Translations under genes and position numbers: made by a program | Shown: in pieces, positions 49,735 to 56,371 of the stretch | Layout: each line of letters starts with the position of its first letter | Position numbering within the stretch: position 1 is the first letter of the stretch | Notes under the pieces: model-generated | Databases searched by the model: none | Seen by the model: only the letters and a program-made list of their open reading frames with translations | Told to the model about the DNA's origin: nothing | DNA from: Naasia sp. | Lineage (GTDB): Bacteria; Actinomycetota; Actinomycetes; Actinomycetales; Microbacteriaceae | Assembly: GCF_025465545.1 (NCBI RefSeq) | Contig: NZ_JAODMK010000001.1 | Location: 1-64,000, forward strand | Length of the DNA: 64,000 bases | Direction of reading: 5' to 3'

Positions 49735-50559
49735 GTGCATGTGCTGAGCGTCAGCTCCCTCAAGGGTGGAGTGGGCAAGACGACCGTGACCCTGGGTCTC
49801 GCGTCGGCCGCGTTCGCCAAGGGGCTCAGCACTCTGGTGGTCGATCTCGACCCGCAGTCGGACGTCTCCACCGGCATGGACGTGCAGGTGCAGGGGCACC
49901 TCAACGTCGCCGATGTGCTCGCCTCTCCCAAGGAGAAGGTGGTCCGCGCCGCCATCGCCCCGAGCGGCTGGACGCGCGGCCGCTCCGGCACCATCGACGT
50001 GATGGTGGGCAGCCCCTCCGCGATCAACTTCGACGGCCCGCACCCGAGCATCCGTGACATCTGGAAGCTCGAGGAGGCGCTCGCGAGCGTCGAGCACGAC
50101 TACGACCTGGTCCTCATCGACTGCGCTCCGTCGCTCAACGCCCTGACCCGCACGGCCTGGGCCGCCAGCGACCGCGTGGCCGTGGTCACCGAGCCGGGCC
50201 TCTTCTCGGTCGCCGCCGCCGACCGGGCGCTCCGCGCCATCGAGGAGATCCGGCGTGGCCTCAGCCCGCGGCTCCAGCCGCTCGGCATCATCGTGAACCG
50301 CGCCCGGGTGCAGTCGCTCGAGCACCAGTTCCGGATCAAGGAGCTGCGCGACATGTTCGGGCCCCTCGTGCTGAGCCCGCAGCTGCCCGAGCGCACCTCT
50401 CTGCAGCAGGCGCAGGGGGCTGCGAAGCCGCTGCACATCTGGCCGGGCGAGAGCGCTCAGGAGATGGCGGGCATGTTCGACCAGCTCCTCGACCGCGTGA
50501 TGCGCACCGGTCGGGTCGGCGAGTACGCCGAGCTCGAGGCCCGGACCGCGCAGAACTAG
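49735..50559 (+). CDS. orphan ParA-family ATPase
   Basis: This 274-aa deviant-Walker ATPase starts HVLSVSSLKGGVGKTTVTLGLASAA. It has Walker A' (KGGVGKTT), DLDPQSDVSTGMD, DYDLVLIDCAPSLNALTR (Walker B) and the later GIIVNRARV. These motifs match ParA proteins that position DNA or large complexes on the nucleoid or membrane. There is no ParB, no parS-like repeat and no chromosome-origin gene near it. So this is an orphan, perhaps like the ParA-like division protein PldP of corynebacteria (inference). It is divergent from pyc, and the second MinD-like ATPase is on pyc's other side. Confidence 0.88.
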   Translation: MHVLSVSSLKGGVGKTTVTLGLASAAFAKGLSTLVVDLDPQSDVSTGMDVQVQGHLNVADVLASPKEKVVRAAIAPSGWTRGRSGTIDVMVGSPSAINFDGPHPSIRDIWKLEEALASVEHDYDLVLIDCAPSLNALTRTAWAASDRVAVVTEPGLFSVAAADRALRAIEEIRRGLSPRLQPLGIIVNRARVQSLEHQFRIKELRDMFGPLVLSPQLPERTSLQQAQGAAKPLHIWPGESAQEMAGMFDQLLDRVMRTGRVGEYAELEARTAQN

Positions 50560-50571
50560 CGCACCTCGAGG

Positions 50572-50645
50572 CACCGAGTGCACCCCGAGACGCCGAGGGC
50601 CCACCGTACACGGGGCGCGCTCGTCGTCTCGGGGTGCACTCGGTG
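50572..50645. repeat. 74-bp palindromic repeat, copy 1
   Basis: Arms of 26 bases (left starts CACCGAGTGCACCCCGAGAC) pair at 25 of 26 positions around a 22-base loop. It lies between the 3' ends of the ParA-like and cyclase genes. It matches copy 2 at 51715-51788 in arm sequence, arm length and loop length. Confidence 0.85.
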
Positions 50646-50679
50646 AAGGCCGGCCGGCCGCGCCTGCTTTCGGCGTCGC

Positions 50680-51600
50680 TCAGGGCAGCAGGGCGAATGC
50701 CCGGACCGGGAAGGTGCCGAAGCCCTCGACTCGCGGGGGCACCGCGGTGAAGCGCGCGCCGCTGGGCGGGACGCGTTCGAGCGCGGTCAGGTGCTCGACG
50801 ACCGGGATGCCTGCCGCGAGCAGCAGCGAATGGGCGGGGCGTGCTCCCGCCGCCTCCGCCGAGGTGTCGTCGATGTTGAGCGAATCGATGCCGACCAGTG
50901 CCACGCCCTCCTCGACGAGGTGCCGGGCGCCCTCCTCGGTGAGGAACGGCGCGGGCTCGCCGTAGGCGGGCGTGCCGAAGTGCCGGTTCCAGCCGGTGTG
51001 CAGCAGCACGGCCGCGCCCCGCAGGTCCCGGTCGAGGAAGACCCCGGCCCGGATGCCACGGCGCTCGGAGTCGGTCAGCCGGAACACCTCGGCCGGCAGG
51101 TTGACCAGCCGCTCGAGGGGCAGGCTGGCCAGGTCGCCGCCGTCCGCGTAGCGGTGGTACGGACTGTCGAGATAGGTGCCCGTGTTGCCCACCATGTGGA
51201 TGGCACCGATCTCGAACTCGGTGCCCGGCGCGTAGCGCTGCCGCGAGTCGGCCCGGCTGAGGTGGGCCCGGATGCGGGGCGCCGGAAGGCCCGGATAGGT
51301 GACCTGTCCGTCGCGGATGGTGTGGCTGAGGTCCACGAGAGGTGACGACGGGTCCGAGGACCGCGTGCCGGACGCCCGGGTGAAGCCGGGACTCCCCTTG
51401 TGCTCCTCCTCCACGACGCGGACGTTCCGTAGCCGCACCTCCGACACCAAGGCGAGTCCGAGGTGCCGCACGAACAGCCGGCCGATCTGCTCCTCATCGA
51501 GGTCGGCAGAGGGCAGGCCGAGGCGGAAGCCCTGCGCGGTGAGACCTCCCCCGTTGGCGAAGCTGACGTCGGCATCGAAGGCGGCGCGGTATGAGGTCAC
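50680..51600 (-). CDS. cyclase-family metal-dependent hydrolase
   Basis: This 306-aa protein belongs to the cyclase/kynurenine formamidase-like superfamily. The core begins PLVDLSHTIRDGQVTYPGLPAP, with the metal motif HMVGNTGTYLDSPYHRYADG in place of the common HxGTHxDxPxH. VLLHTGWNRHFG, VGIDSLNIDD and the C-terminal HLTALERVPPSGARFTAVPPRVEG follow. An N-terminal extension of about 75 residues of unknown role precedes the core. I choose GTG at 51600 (VTSYRAAFDADV); the frame runs 39 codons further up in poor-quality sequence. The substrate is unknown. It is flanked on both sides by the palindromic repeat. Confidence 0.8.
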   Translation of the reverse strand: MTSYRAAFDADVSFANGGGLTAQGFRLGLPSADLDEEQIGRLFVRHLGLALVSEVRLRNVRVVEEEHKGSPGFTRASGTRSSDPSSPLVDLSHTIRDGQVTYPGLPAPRIRAHLSRADSRQRYAPGTEFEIGAIHMVGNTGTYLDSPYHRYADGGDLASLPLERLVNLPAEVFRLTDSERRGIRAGVFLDRDLRGAAVLLHTGWNRHFGTPAYGEPAPFLTEEGARHLVEEGVALVGIDSLNIDDTSAEAAGARPAHSLLLAAGIPVVEHLTALERVPPSGARFTAVPPRVEGFGTFPVRAFALLP

Positions 51601-51714
51601 CCGTCGAGCCTGCCAGATGCGAGGACCGGTCCTCGTGAAGCGCGGTATGAGCGGTCGCCACGGCCTATCGAGGCCGGACCCGCCGAGAACTAGCGGCCCG
51701 GCCGCGCGCCGACC

Positions 51715-51788
51715 CATCGAGTGCTACCCGAGACGACGAGGGCACCCCGTGCACGGGGCGCGCTCGTCGTCTCGGGTAGCGCTCGGCG
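51715..51788. repeat. 74-bp palindromic repeat, copy 2
   Basis: Arms of 26 bases (left starts CATCGAGTGCTACCCGAGAC) pair at 23 of 26 positions around a 22-base loop, which itself holds the perfect palindrome CCCCGTGCACGGGG. It lies 32 bases past the stop of the MerR gene and upstream of the cyclase gene. Confidence 0.85.
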
Positions 51789-51820
51789 TCGGGGCGCGGG
51801 AAGCGTCGGGGAGGAGCGGG

Positions 51821-52366
51821 TCAGCCGGCGACGCGGGTGGCGCGGCGCATGGCGAGCTCGTCCTGCGGGTCCTGCACCTGGGTGTCGAGCTCGACCAGGC
51901 TGGACTCGACCTCGCGGAGGACCTTGCCGACCGCGATGCCGAAGACGCCCTGACCGCGGCTGACGAGGTCGATGACCTCATCGTTCGAGGTGCAGAGGTA
52001 GACGCTGGCGCCGTCGCTCATCAGCGTGGTCTGGGCCAGGTCGTTGATGCCGGACTCGCGGAGCTGGTTGACCGCCGTGCGGATCTGCTGGAGCGAGATG
52101 CCGGTGTCGAGGAGTCGTTTGACGAGCTTCAGCACGAGGATGTCGCGGAACCCGTAGAGGCGCTGCGAGCCGGAGCCTGCCGCGCCGCGAACCGTGGGCT
52201 CGACCAGGCCGGTGCGGGCCCAGTAGTCGAGCTGGCGGTAGCTGATGCCGGCCGCGCGGGCGGCGATCGCCCCGCGGAAGCCGTTGTTGTCCTCGTGATC
52301 CGGCATGCCGTCGGTGAAGAGCAGCCCGAGATCGTAGCGATCGTCGCTACGGCTGACTTCATTCAT
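51821..52366 (-). CDS. MerR-family regulator (Rv1830-like)
   Basis: This 181-aa regulator starts with a disordered stretch and then a MerR winged helix: FRGAIAARAAGISYRQLDYWARTGLVEPTVRGA followed by QRLYGFRDILVLKLVKRLLDTGISLQQIR. The C-terminal part (MSDGASVYLCTSNDEVIDLVSRGQGVFGIAVG) is typical of the Rv1830 group, which in mycobacteria sits in the GarA/FtsR neighbourhood, as here. It has no cysteine metal-sensing site. Its targets are unknown, although mycobacterial relatives are tied to division and growth control. Copy 2 of the palindromic repeat follows it. Confidence 0.87.
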   Translation of the reverse strand: MNEVSRSDDRYDLGLLFTDGMPDHEDNNGFRGAIAARAAGISYRQLDYWARTGLVEPTVRGAAGSGSQRLYGFRDILVLKLVKRLLDTGISLQQIRTAVNQLRESGINDLAQTTLMSDGASVYLCTSNDEVIDLVSRGQGVFGIAVGKVLREVESSLVELDTQVQDPQDELAMRRATRVAG

Positions 52367-52462
52367 TGTGGCTGCCTACCGTTCATCTCTGGGACTTCTC
52401 AACGGTACCGACCCGAGGGGGGCGCGGCAACGACATCCGGGTTTTGACCCCGGCGTGTCGCG

Positions 52463-53167
52463 TCAACTGCCGAGCCGGTCGAGGGACCCGCGGATGAGGC
52501 TGGCCCGCACCACGTCGAGCTGGGCGGCCAGTTCGAGGGCGAGTTCGGCACCACGGGCCCGGCTCGCGCCGTCCCGGCGCTTGATGGCGGGGAGCACCGC
52601 GCTCTCGAGGAGGGCCGCTTCACGCTCGGCCGCGGCGCGGAAGCCGCGGAGGTGCCGCGGCTCGATGCCGACGCGGCGCAGCTCGGTGAGCGCACGGAGC
52701 ACGCCCAGGGATTCATCGCCGTACACCTCGCCGGGCGGCAGGATCGATGCGCTCACCGCCTCGTCGAGCAGGGTGACCGGTGCTCCCGCCTCGCGCAGCA
52801 GCTCCTCGCGGGTGTAGCGCCGCTCGGTGCCGAGCATGGAGGGCGGGGCCTGCGCTGTCGCCCCAGGCCAGGCGGGATTCTTTCCCGCTTCGAGGTCGGC
52901 GAGGTAGGTGCGGATCACCTTGAGCGGCAGGTAGTGATCCCGCTGCATCGTGAGGATGAGGCGCAGGCGGTCCAGATCGCGGGACGAGAACTTGCGGTAG
53001 CCGGATTCGGTGCGGGCCGGGAACACCAGCCGCTGCTCCTCCAGGAAGCGCAGCTTCGATGGGGACAGGTCGGGGAACTCCGGCTTGAGCTTCGCGAGCA
53101 CCTGGCCGATGTTGAGCAGCGACGCCGGAGCGGCACTTCCCTGCATGCGGGCGAGGGACGTCGACAT
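52463..53167 (-). CDS. ftsR: MerR-family division regulator FtsR
   Basis: This 234-aa regulator has its MerR helix-turn-helix at the start (SLLNIGQVLAKLKPEFPDLSPSKLRFLEEQRLVFPARTESGYRKFSSRDLDRLRLIL, landmarks only). A long helical C-terminal domain follows (YLADLEAGKNPA, RRYTREELLREAGAP, SLDRLGS). The shape matches M. tuberculosis Rv1828 and C. glutamicum FtsR, which activates ftsZ. It starts 2 bases after garA, so it is in the same transcript. The bifunctional nuclease gene found between the Rv1828 and Rv1830 homologues in mycobacteria is absent, with only 96 bases in the gap. Confidence 0.88.
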   Translation of the reverse strand: MSTSLARMQGSAAPASLLNIGQVLAKLKPEFPDLSPSKLRFLEEQRLVFPARTESGYRKFSSRDLDRLRLILTMQRDHYLPLKVIRTYLADLEAGKNPAWPGATAQAPPSMLGTERRYTREELLREAGAPVTLLDEAVSASILPPGEVYGDESLGVLRALTELRRVGIEPRHLRGFRAAAEREAALLESAVLPAIKRRDGASRARGAELALELAAQLDVVRASLIRGSLDRLGS

Positions 53168-53169
53168 GC

Positions 53170-53667
53170 TCAGCGTGCGCCCACGTTGGCCAGGTCGTGC
53201 CGCGAAGCGTAGAAGGTGAGCCGGAACTTGCCGACCTGCACCTCGGCGCCGTCGGTGAGGAGCGCCGTGTCGATGCGGACGCCGTCGAAGTAGGTGCCGT
53301 TGAGGCTGCCGAGGTCCTTGACCTCGAATGCCGTGCCGTGGCGCAGGAACTGCGCGTGCCGACGGGAGACCGTGACGTCGTCGAGGAAGATCTCCGAACT
53401 CGGGTGCCGGCCGGCCGTGGTCACATCGGCGTCGAGCAGGAAGCGTGCTCCGCTGTTCGGACCGCGGCGCACCACGAGCAGCGCAGAGCCGGAGGGCAGC
53501 GCGGCGACGGCGGTCATCTCCTCGGTGCTGGCTCGCGTGTCGAGCGCGGCCACCTGGGCCAGGAAGTCGTCGCCGAACGACGCCGTCGTATCGGCGCTCA
53601 GCTGCGAGTCCGGGTTCTTTCGGGGGTCGCCAGGGCGACCGGGAACGCCGTCGCGGGAATCCACCAT
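53170..53667 (-). CDS. garA: FHA-domain regulator GarA/OdhI
   Basis: GarA/OdhI inhibits 2-oxoglutarate dehydrogenase and glutamate enzymes until phosphorylated by PknB/PknG-type kinases. The 165-aa product has the N-terminal phospho-site region SADTTASFGDDFLAQ, equivalent to ETTSVF of GarA, with the two threonines at residues 27-28. The FHA domain is at about 70-150 with GRHPSSEIFLDDVTVSRRHAQF, the phosphothreonine pocket, and GSLNGTYFDG. The ATG has GGAGGTAGCCCC upstream. It connects the PASTA kinase in this window to central carbon metabolism by known family function. Confidence 0.92.
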   Translation of the reverse strand: MVDSRDGVPGRPGDPRKNPDSQLSADTTASFGDDFLAQVAALDTRASTEEMTAVAALPSGSALLVVRRGPNSGARFLLDADVTTAGRHPSSEIFLDDVTVSRRHAQFLRHGTAFEVKDLGSLNGTYFDGVRIDTALLTDGAEVQVGKFRLTFYASRHDLANVGAR

Positions 53668-53679
53668 GGGGCTACCTCC

Positions 53680-54309
53680 TTAGCGGAACACCCTAGCGGA
53701 TGGAGTAGAAGAGCCGTCCGCAGGAATACGCACCACCCGCACGGTCTCCACGGCGTACACGATGCCCGCCCACCAGTAGAGGAAGGCGCCCCAGGCGGCG
53801 AATGCCCAGCCGACGGGGATGGCGACGAACGCGGCAGCGGGGAACGCCGCGGCGAGCACGATGATCGGCAGGGCGTAGAAGAGGCAGAAGGTGGCGACCT
53901 TGCCCAGGTGATGCACGGGCAGCGGGCCGTACCCGGCGTTGGCGAGCACGATCCCGAGCACGAGCAGGAACACGTCCCTGCCCACGATCACGGCGAAGAG
54001 CCACCAGGGCAGGATTCCCCGGGCCGCGAGCCCGATGAGGGTCGCGAAGATGAAGAGCCGGTCGGCCGCGGGATCCAGGAGCTGGCCGAGGCGTGAGATC
54101 TGATGCAGCCGGCGGGCGAGGAAGCCGTCCAGGTAGTCGGTGACGCTCGATACGACGAGCACGACGAGCGCCTCGACGTCCTGCCCGTTCAGGAGCAGAA
54201 CGAGGAAGACCGGGACGAGGGCAAGCCGCACGAAGCTGAGCAGGTTCGGCAGGGTGATCACCCGCTCGGTCACGGGGCCCGGATCGGAAGTCTGCGGAGC
54301 GCCGCTCAC
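53680..54309 (-). CDS. pgsA: CDP-alcohol phosphatidyltransferase (PgsA-like)
   Basis: This 209-aa enzyme makes a phospholipid from CDP-diacylglycerol in the membrane. It has the CDP-alcohol motif as DYLDGFLARRLHQISRLGQLLDPAAD (DG..AR..G...D...D spacing) and five to six hydrophobic helices. The family has several products (phosphatidylglycerol phosphate, phosphatidylinositol phosphate, cardiolipin), and this sequence cannot separate them, though the position beside garA resembles the mycobacterial pgsA2 area. The start is GTG with a TAGGCT box 6 bases upstream. FHA gene garA starts 12 bases after its stop. Confidence 0.88.
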   Translation of the reverse strand: MSGAPQTSDPGPVTERVITLPNLLSFVRLALVPVFLVLLLNGQDVEALVVLVVSSVTDYLDGFLARRLHQISRLGQLLDPAADRLFIFATLIGLAARGILPWWLFAVIVGRDVFLLVLGIVLANAGYGPLPVHHLGKVATFCLFYALPIIVLAAAFPAAAFVAIPVGWAFAAWGAFLYWWAGIVYAVETVRVVRIPADGSSTPSARVFR

Positions 54310-54315
54310 TCCCTC

Positions 54316-54321
54316 AGCCTA
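54316..54321 (-). promoter_or_regulatory. -10 box of leaderless pgsA-like gene
   Basis: TAGGCT-GAGGGA-GTG on the minus strand. GAGGGA might also act as a weak Shine-Dalgarno but would be too close to the start. It probably drives pgsA, garA, ftsR and the MerR gene. Confidence 0.5.
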
Positions 54322-54431
54322 GCCACGCGCGACGGAGCAGGAGACCCCACGCGGTCGCTGCCCGTCCTGGTGCGCTCGCCCGGGCGGGCTGCGCCCTGGA
54401 CGGGCCGGAGTGCTGCGGGGAGAATCGCAGG

Positions 54432-55484
54432 GTGCGCTGCAGCATCGTCCCGCCGTACCTCCTCGCCCGGATCGTTGCCGCGGCCGAGGAGCGGGCGATG
54501 CCGGCCGCCGCGCGGGCCGCACGTCGCGCCCTGGCGGAGACCCCGATGGTGCACGCGGCCCGGCGACGCGAGATCCTGCCCTTCGCCGCCGAGGACTTCG
54601 GGTCGCCGCGCTCGCCGCGGCGCACCATCTCCGATGCGGAGTCGACCGAGACCGTCCCCGGCGTCCCGGTGCGGCGGGAGGGCGAGACGGCCTCGGGCGA
54701 CCCTGCGGTGGACGAGGCCTATGAGGGACTCGGGGCCACCTTCGCGCTCTTCGACGAGGCCTACGACCGCAGCTCCATCGACGGCCGGGGGCTGCCGCTC
54801 GACGCGACCGTGCATTACGGGGAGGAATACGACAACGCCTTCTGGAACGGCGAGCGCATGGTCTTCGGCGATGGCGACGGCGAGGTGTTCCGCCGTTTCA
54901 CCATCTCCCTCTCGGTCATCGGTCACGAGCTCACCCACGGCGTGACCCAGCACACCGCGAACCTCGCCTACTCCGGCCAGTCCGGCGCGCTCAACGAGTC
55001 GCTCTCGGACGTCTTCGGGGTGCTCGTGGAGCAGCACCGGCGCGGCCAGAACGCCGACGAGGCGAGCTGGCTGGTCGGCGAGGGCCTGTTCACGGAGGCC
55101 GTGCACGGCCGCGCGCTGCGCTCGATGGCCGCGCCGGGCACCGCCTACGACGATCCGCTGCTCGGCCAGGACCCCCAGCCGGCGCACATGGACCAGTACG
55201 TGCAGACCGACGAGGACGACGGCGGCGTGCACATCAACTCGGGCATCCCCAACCGGGCGTTCGCCCTCGCAGCCGTCGCGGTCGGCGGCCGGGCCTGGGA
55301 GGGCGTCGGCGCGGTCTGGTACGCCGCCCTCACCTCCGGCGAGCTCGTTCCGGACAGCGACTTCGCGTCCTTCGCCGGCGCCACCGTCCGCGCCGCGTCC
55401 CGGCGCTGGGGATCGGCGGCCGTCGAGCGCGAGGCGGTCGTCGACGCCTGGCGCACCGTCGGCATCGAGCCGGGCCGCGCGTGA
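54432..55484 (+). CDS. protealysin-like M4 metalloprotease
   Basis: This 350-aa thermolysin-family zinc protease has no signal peptide. It opens CSIVPPYLLARI, which resembles the short protealysin precursor (PPxL motif) rather than the long thermolysin propeptide. The zinc site is GHELTHGVTQ at residues 164-173 (His165, His169). Glu189 of GALNESLSDVFG is the third ligand, with His267 in GVHINSGIPNRAF. These suggest an active enzyme with cleavage of the propeptide near residue 55. GTG start, GGGGAGA upstream. Its stop overlaps the inhibitor gene (GTGA). Role unknown. Confidence 0.93.
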   Translation: MRCSIVPPYLLARIVAAAEERAMPAAARAARRALAETPMVHAARRREILPFAAEDFGSPRSPRRTISDAESTETVPGVPVRREGETASGDPAVDEAYEGLGATFALFDEAYDRSSIDGRGLPLDATVHYGEEYDNAFWNGERMVFGDGDGEVFRRFTISLSVIGHELTHGVTQHTANLAYSGQSGALNESLSDVFGVLVEQHRRGQNADEASWLVGEGLFTEAVHGRALRSMAAPGTAYDDPLLGQDPQPAHMDQYVQTDEDDGGVHINSGIPNRAFALAAVAVGGRAWEGVGAVWYAALTSGELVPDSDFASFAGATVRAASRRWGSAAVEREAVVDAWRTVGIEPGRA

Positions 55485-55783
55485 TCTCCGTCACCATCAC
55501 TCGCAGCGGAGGCGTCGCCGGACTCTCCCGCTCCTGGCACCTGCTGCTCGAGCACGAGGAGTGGCGGCGGCTCTGCTCCCGCACCCCGATGGACGAGGAG
55601 CCGCCCCGCGACCGCGACCGGTACACCTACCGGATCCGCGCCCGAGACGAGGTCCTCGTGATCCCCGAGTCCCGGTGGGACGACGGCTGGCGCGGGCTGC
55701 TGGAGCGGGCCCGGCCGGGCGAGCCCGGCGAGGAGGCGGTGGACGATCCGCCCGAGGACCCGACCGCCGCTCCCCTGCCCTGA
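55481..55783 (+). CDS. emfourin-like protease inhibitor
   Basis: This 100-aa small protein begins VISVTITRSGGVAGLSRSWHLLLE. The RSGGxAGxxR start and the later RYTYRIRARDEVLVIPE are features of the emfourin (M4in) family, which inhibits protealysin-like M4 proteases. The rest is acidic and proline-rich (PGEPGEEAVDDPPED). It starts inside the protease stop codon, so the two are made together. The start is GTG. Identity of the family rests on the short N-terminal motif plus operon context, so confidence is moderate. No signal peptide. Confidence 0.75.
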   Translation: MISVTITRSGGVAGLSRSWHLLLEHEEWRRLCSRTPMDEEPPRDRDRYTYRIRARDEVLVIPESRWDDGWRGLLERARPGEPGEEAVDDPPEDPTAAPLP

Positions 55784-55854
55784 CGGGCCCGAGTCGGCCT
55801 CAGCGCGCCCGGGGAATCGCCGCGACCCGCTGCCGGTCCCGGGGCCGCCGTGGC

Positions 55855-55860
55855 TAGCGT
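55855..55860 (+). promoter_or_regulatory. -10 box of leaderless LRV gene
   Basis: TAGCGT-GGACGC-ATG, with a 6-base gap and no Shine-Dalgarno. It indicates expression apart from the protease operon. Confidence 0.5.
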
Positions 55861-55866
55861 GGACGC

Positions 55867-56328
55867 ATGTCGTGCATCCGCTTCAACACCCCCGCCATGC
55901 GAGCACAGATGCGTCTCGACCTCACCTCCGCTGACGCAGCACTCCTGCACCTCTCCCCCGCCGTCACGCCGAGCAAGATCGCCCGGCTCAGGCAGCTCGC
56001 CGCGCACGCGAACCCGAAGATCCGGGAGAGCGTGGCCAGCAGCCGCAACACGCCTGAGGACCTCTTCCCCGCCCTGGCCGCCGATCCCGACGAGGGCGTG
56101 CGCGCCTGCGTCGCCCGGAACGAGTCGGCGCCGTGCGAGGTGCTGCGCCAGCTCGCCACCGACCGCTCAGAGAAGGTGCGCGGCTTCGTGGCGCTCAACT
56201 ACTTCGTGCCCGACGATGCGATGGAGCTGCTCGCGAACGACCGCAGCCGCGTGGTGCGCGGCCTCGTCAGCTGGAAGGCCTCCCTGGCCGAGCAGGAGGG
56301 GAAGCCGGCGGCGACGCCTGCCGGCTGA
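55867..56328 (+). CDS. leucine-rich-repeat-variant (LRV-type) repeat protein
   Basis: This 153-aa protein is made mostly of four helical repeats of about 24 residues: LRQLAAHANPKIRESVASSRNTP, LFPALAADPDEGVRACVARNESAP, LRQLATDRSEKVRGFVALNYFVP and MELLANDRSRVVRGLVSWK. The L..LA.D....VR..VA.N...P pattern matches LRV/HEAT-like proteins, which bind other proteins. A 35-residue start and a short basic tail surround it. There is no catalytic motif. Its partner is unknown. It sits 83 bases after the inhibitor gene but has its own promoter. Confidence 0.72.
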   Translation: MSCIRFNTPAMRAQMRLDLTSADAALLHLSPAVTPSKIARLRQLAAHANPKIRESVASSRNTPEDLFPALAADPDEGVRACVARNESAPCEVLRQLATDRSEKVRGFVALNYFVPDDAMELLANDRSRVVRGLVSWKASLAEQEGKPAATPAG

Positions 56329-56371
56329 GCTGCCGCGCTGACGACCTGCGCTCGACGGCCCGCTCCGGGCG

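Noticed and set aside
49656-50060. Extension of pyruvate carboxylase by 135 codons
   Set aside because: It lies over the divergent ParA-like gene, has no biotin carboxylase homology, and the TTG at 49655 starts the conserved FSKILVANRGE.
49735-50559. Chromosome or plasmid partition locus (parAB) with origin
   Set aside because: Only a ParA-like gene is present. There is no ParB, no parS-like repeats and no dnaA, dnaN or gidB-type neighbours.
50572-51788. Composite transposon around the cyclase gene
   Set aside because: The flanking palindromes are only 74 bp and no transposase gene or target-site duplication is visible, so only a repeat family is claimed.
54306-55232. 308-codon minus-strand frame opposite the M4 protease
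   Set aside because: It mirrors the protease codons and has no motif. The protease has complete zinc ligands.
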